NCBI GenBank assembly: GCA_027023345.1
Contig: JALVVO010000253.1
Span: 1-6,550 of the forward strand
Source of the DNA: Thermaceae bacterium
GTDB taxonomy: Bacteria; Deinococcota; Deinococci; Deinococcales; Marinithermaceae
Length of the DNA stretch: 6,550 nucleotides
Direction: 5' to 3'
The position numbers were made by a program, and so were the translations under genes. The notes under the pieces were generated by a model. It saw nothing but the letters and a program-made list of their open reading frames with translations. It searched no databases and was not told where the DNA came from. Each line of letters starts with the position of its first letter. The first letter of the stretch is position 1. This document shows, in pieces, positions 3,961 to 6,550 of this stretch.

Positions 3961-6550
3961 CCACGATCAGGGGCCGGAGGCGGGCGACCTTCCTCCCGAT
4001 TCCGGCCCCGTGCACCACCTCGACCACCTCGGAGACGTCCTTGTAGGCCTCGGGGATCTCCTCCCAGACGGTGGCCCGGGTCTTGGCGCGAACCACGATG
4101 CCCTTTTCCCGGAGGGTTTCCACCACGTCCATTTGGCGGGCGATCTTCTTGGCCTTGGCCCGGGATAGGCGCCTTCCGGCGCCGTGGCAGCTAGAGCCGA
4201 AGGTTTCCCGCATCGCCCCCTCGGTGCCGGCGAGGACGTAGGAGTAGCGCCCCATGTCGCCGGGGACGAGGACCGGCTGGCCCACCTTGCGGTAGGAAAG
4301 GGGGATCTCGGGGTGGCCGGGGCCAAAGGCCCGGGTCGCCCCCTTTCGATGGACGAGGACCCCCCGCCCCTTGTGCTCCTCGAACTTGGCGTTGTTGTGG
4401 GCGAGGTCGTAGACCACCTTGAGGCCGTGGTCCCGGGGGGCAAAGCCCGCCGCCTCGAAGGCCTCCCGGGTGAAGTGGGTGATCAGCTGGCGGTTCGCGA
4501 AGGCAAAGTTCGCCGCCGCCGCCATCGCCCGAAGGTAGTCGTCCCCGTCGGGGCTTTTGATCGGCGCGGCGGCGAGCTGGCGGTCCGGGAGCTCGATCTT
4601 GTAAAACGAAAGACGCTTCAAAAACCGCTCGACGTAGTCCTCGCAGACCTGGTGGCCGAGGCCGCGGCTCCCGGTGTGGATGAGCACGGTGATCTGGCCT
4701 TCAAAGAGGCCAAAGGCCCGGGCGGCCTCCTCGTCGTAGATCGCGTCCACGTACTGGACCTCGAGGAAGTGGTTCCCCGAGCCCAGGGTGCCGATCTGCG
4801 GCGCCCCCCGCTCGTAGGCCCGGGGGCTGACCCGGTCGGGGTCGGCCCCGGGGAGCCGGCCGCCGGACTCGATGAACGCAAGGTCCTCCCGCTCCCCAAA
4901 GCCCATCCGCACCACCGCCTGAGCCCCCTCCCGGAGCACGTCCTTGAGCTCACGCCGGGAAAGCCGCACGTCCCGGCGCTCCGAGCCCACCCCGGCGGGG
5001 ATGCGGGCGTAGAGGTAGTCGGCGAGCTTTTCCTTTAGGGGCTCGACGTCCCCGCGAGTGAGGTTCGAGCGCAAAAGCCGCACGCCGCAGTTCTTGACCA
5101 CCAGGCCCCCGGCGATGAAGTTGTGGTCGGGGTGCGCCATGGAAAGGTCGAAGACCTGCCCCTCGTAGGCCCGCCGCCTTAGGGCAACCACTTCATCAAA
5201 GACCATCGGCCCCGCGGCCTTTAGGTAATCGGGAAAGGTAGGGAAGTCCTGCGCCGGTCGCACTTCTTCCACCTGCTCATAGAGCGCCCGCTCAACGAAC
5301 CGGCGATTCACGCCGAGTTCCGCCGCTATCGTCCCCACCGGCTCGCCCTTCCGGCGCAGCGCCCGAGCTTTCCGGCGAGCCTCCCGGCGCTCGGCAAGGT
5401 GCCGCGCTTTCAGCGCCAGGTAGTGGAGCGCGTGTAGGGCCTTCAGGGTCTTCTCCCGGTGGTAGGCGAAGCCGATCCGCCCATAGATGGCCCGGAAGGT
5501 CTCAAGCTCGGCGCGGAAGATGAGCTTATAGCGGTACGAGTCGCGCCAATCGTGGGTCTCGGCAATCGCCTGCAACTCGGCGCCAAAGTCCGCAGCATCC
5601 TCGGCCAAGCCCTCCAAAAACCGCCTTCCCGAAGCCCTATAGTCCTTTCGCTTCGAGAGCGATACCACCGGCGGCTGGAGGTTGTAGCCGTGGCCCGGCA
5701 CCGATCGAGGCGCGGTCATCTCGGCGCCAAAGAAAGCGGCGAGGAAGTTGCGCTTGAGCCAGCGGGGAAGTGCGCGCACCCACTCGGGGTAGGCGAAGTC
5801 CTGCCGGGACCTCGCACCAAGCGGCAGACCGAGAGCGGCGAGCAGGAGTAGGAACGCGCTGGAGCGCACCCAAACCATGGTCTCCTTGGCCGTAAAACGG
5901 CGCCCGCGAAAATCGTGGCTCCGGTCCCGGGTGTAGACACGGCTCGGCTTGAACCCGAGTCGGGCGACGTCGGCGCGGAAGGCCTCGAGGTCCTCTGTAC
6001 GAGCGTAAAACGCGACCTGCCCTTTTCCCGCCGAGAACTGGGCGGTACCGTCGCCGAGCACGCCACCAAACACGCGGAGCAGCGCGGGAAGACGGGGATC
6101 GTCGGCGTAAAGGGGTAGGAGGCCGCGCTTTTCAAGCTCCCGCGCCGCTGCCCTCCCCTTGCCGTAGCGGGCTGCGACCTTTAAAAACGCCTCGCGGCCG
6201 AGGATCACCGCGTGGGGCGGGGGCTCGTAGGGCACGCCCTCAAAGGGATGCACGGCTACCCGATCTCCGGGCAGAAGCTGCCCGGCGGGGACCATGCCCC
6301 GCGGGGTGTAGACCGGGTGGTCGGGGGAAAGGCGCAAACGGTAGCCGGTGAGGGTCTCGACCCCGATCAGCTCGTCCCCCTCGCGGGAGAAAAGCGCCGC
6401 CGCGTGCCCCTCCTCGGGGTGGCGGTCCAGCCTCCAGACAACGAGGGGCAAGGGTTCGCCCCGCCGCTCGGCCAGCGCCTCGATGGGCACCCGGGCGCCG
6501 TCGGCGGTGAGCACCTCGGTGCCGGCCGGGAGGCAGTTGATGTCGAAGCC
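3950..6550 (-). CDS. rtcB: RNA-splicing ligase RtcB interrupted by an intein (N-terminus outside window)
   Basis: RtcB joins RNA 2',3'-cyclic or 3'-phosphate ends to 5'-OH ends using GTP and Mn2+, in RNA repair (and tRNA splicing in archaea). The frame enters from the right edge with GFDIN (6550-6536), the conserved pocket before the metal-binding Cys. After the 482-residue intein it resumes with CGVRLLRSNL and runs 379 residues to TAG 3950-3952. Counting that Cys as 1, metal or active-site motifs follow: His107 in GSGNHFLE, His138 in HTGSRGLGHQ, His231 in YDLAHNNAKFE and the GMP-accepting His302 in SSCHGAGR. These spacings match the known archaeal enzyme (Cys98, His203, His234, His329, His404) within about five residues. 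PGDMGRYSYVLAGT and the C-terminal VVKG are also typical. About 95 N-terminal residues should lie beyond the window. The GTG at 6514 is internal to the intein and is not a start. Without splicing the ligase cannot form its metal site. Confidence 0.96.
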   Translation of the reverse strand, partial: GFDINCLPAGTEVLTADGARVPIEALAERRGEPLPLVVWRLDRHPEEGHAAALFSREGDELIGVETLTGYRLRLSPDHPVYTPRGMVPAGQLLPGDRVAVHPFEGVPYEPPPHAVILGREAFLKVAARYGKGRAAARELEKRGLLPLYADDPRLPALLRVFGGVLGDGTAQFSAGKGQVAFYARTEDLEAFRADVARLGFKPSRVYTRDRSHDFRGRRFTAKETMVWVRSSAFLLLLAALGLPLGARSRQDFAYPEWVRALPRWLKRNFLAAFFGAEMTAPRSVPGHGYNLQPPVVSLSKRKDYRASGRRFLEGLAEDAADFGAELQAIAETHDWRDSYRYKLIFRAELETFRAIYGRIGFAYHREKTLKALHALHYLALKARHLAERREARRKARALRRKGEPVGTIAAELGVNRRFVERALYEQVEEVRPAQDFPTFPDYLKAAGPMVFDEVVALRRRAYEGQVFDLSMAHPDHNFIAGGLVVKNCGVRLLRSNLTRGDVEPLKEKLADYLYARIPAGVGSERRDVRLSRRELKDVLREGAQAVVRMGFGEREDLAFIESGGRLPGADPDRVSPRAYERGAPQIGTLGSGNHFLEVQYVDAIYDEEAARAFGLFEGQITVLIHTGSRGLGHQVCEDYVERFLKRLSFYKIELPDRQLAAAPIKSPDGDDYLRAMAAAANFAFANRQLITHFTREAFEAAGFAPRDHGLKVVYDLAHNNAKFEEHKGRGVLVHRKGATRAFGPGHPEIPLSYRKVGQPVLVPGDMGRYSYVLAGTEGAMRETFGSSCHGAGRRLSRAKAKKIARQMDVVETLREKGIVVRAKTRATVWEEIPEAYKDVSEVVEVVHGAGIGRKVARLRPLIVVKG
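3970..4009. terminator. Inverted repeat inside the rtcB 3' end, possible transcript end for the protease gene
   Basis: GGGGCCGGA at 3970-3978 is perfectly complementary to TCCGGCCCC at 4001-4009, and CGGG 3981-3984 can pair with CCCG 3995-3998 inside it, separated by a two-by-two mismatch. The stem starts 10 bases after the TGA of the second protease gene. No T-run follows on the + strand, so it is not a classic intrinsic terminator; it might still end or protect the protease mRNA. The bases also encode the last part of RtcB, where GC-rich codons could produce such pairing by chance. Confidence 0.3.
5279..5359 (-). other. Helix-turn-helix-like segment in the intein
   Basis: Intein residues about 393-419 read as a recombinase-type HTH: a basic helix (ALRRKGEPVG), then TIAAELGVNRRFVERALYE, matching the pattern 'G-x-IA-x-LGV-x-R-x-V-x-x-x-L' seen in resolvase and Hin-like HTHs. 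A very basic stretch, ERREARRKARALRRKG, precedes it. It lies between the endonuclease core and splicing block F, where accessory DNA-recognition modules of homing endonucleases can sit. Role in target binding is inferred. Confidence 0.6.
5717..6082 (-). other. LAGLIDADG endonuclease core of the intein
   Basis: Motif 1 is LLRVFGGVLGDG at intein residues 152-163, the GxxLGDG form, with Asp162 as likely metal ligand. Motif 2 is FLAAFFGAEM at residues 264-273, with Glu272 at the acidic position and Met in place of the final Gly. The roughly 100-residue spacing fits a two-motif monomeric homing endonuclease that would cut an intein-less rtcB allele. No stop or frameshift interrupts it. Activity is uncertain because motif 2 departs from consensus, although Glu serves as ligand in some active members such as I-AniI. 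Confidence 0.8.

Larger units (their letters stand above)
5090..6535 (-). mobile_element. RtcB intein, 482 residues, with LAGLIDADG homing endonuclease
   Basis: This is an in-frame insert between DIN and CGVRLL of RtcB. Removing it joins these into the family motif GFDINCGVRL, which fixes both boundaries. Block A is Cys1 in CLPAGTEVLTADG, giving the first nucleophile. Block B is LSPDHPVYT with His73; the usual TxxH is SxxH here. Blocks F and G are VFDLSMAHPDHNFIAGG and then LVVKN, ending in Asn482 followed by the Cys+1 extein nucleophile. The next-to-last residue is Lys481 instead of the common His. Between them lie two LAGLIDADG-like motifs and an HTH-like segment, so this is a full-length rather than a mini intein. 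Splicing should follow the standard Cys/Cys route: acyl shift at Cys1, transfer to Cys+1, Asn cyclisation. RtcB inteins at this position are known from archaea such as Pyrococcus and Methanocaldococcus; whether this copy came from there is inference. Confidence 0.95.

Noticed and set aside
4184..5038. Long + strand open frame of 284 codons opposite the rtcB C-terminal part
   Set aside because: It is antisense to strongly conserved RtcB codons, has no recognisable domain, and such frames are common opposite GC-rich genes.
6512..6514. GTG as the start of an 854-residue protein
   Set aside because: The frame continues upstream through intein block A and the RtcB motif GFDIN to the window edge, so this codon is an internal Val of the intein.

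Overview
The window is very GC-rich bacterial DNA. Lipoprotein signals, Arg/Glu/Leu-rich proteins and start codons sitting just downstream of TANNNT boxes suggest a thermophile of the Deinococcota, in or near the Thermaceae. That placement is inference from style, not from a marker gene.

Layout, left to right. (1) Positions 3-620, + strand: the C-terminal part of a membrane protein of the type that pairs VWA or amidotransferase-like domains with a final membrane helix; its start lies outside the window. (2) Positions 631-2349, + strand: a secreted lipoprotein with a subtilisin-type (S8) protease domain and a complete Asp-His-Ser triad. (3) Positions 2368-3960, + strand: a second, differently built S8 lipoprotein, with the order lipobox, PKD-like domain, I9-like propeptide, S8 domain. 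(4) Positions 6550-3950, - strand: rtcB, the RNA 3'-phosphate/5'-hydroxyl ligase. Its upstream end is cut off by the window and it is interrupted by an in-frame 482-residue intein (6535-5090).

The three + strand genes are tightly packed, with gaps of 10 and 18 bases, and may be co-transcribed. Both protease genes also have a TANNNT box 6-7 bases before the start codon, the arrangement of leaderless promoters in this phylum. The second protease gene and rtcB converge and overlap by 11 bases at their stop codons, so any transcript-end signal for one must lie inside the other; a strong inverted repeat sits just after the protease stop, inside rtcB.

The most interesting object is the intein. It sits immediately before the RtcB cysteine that binds catalytic metal, so no active ligase can exist until it splices. 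It has splicing blocks A, B, F and G, two LAGLIDADG-type endonuclease motifs and a helix-turn-helix-like segment. It ends in Lys-Asn rather than the usual His-Asn. There is no gene-free stretch longer than 18 bases apart from the window edge.
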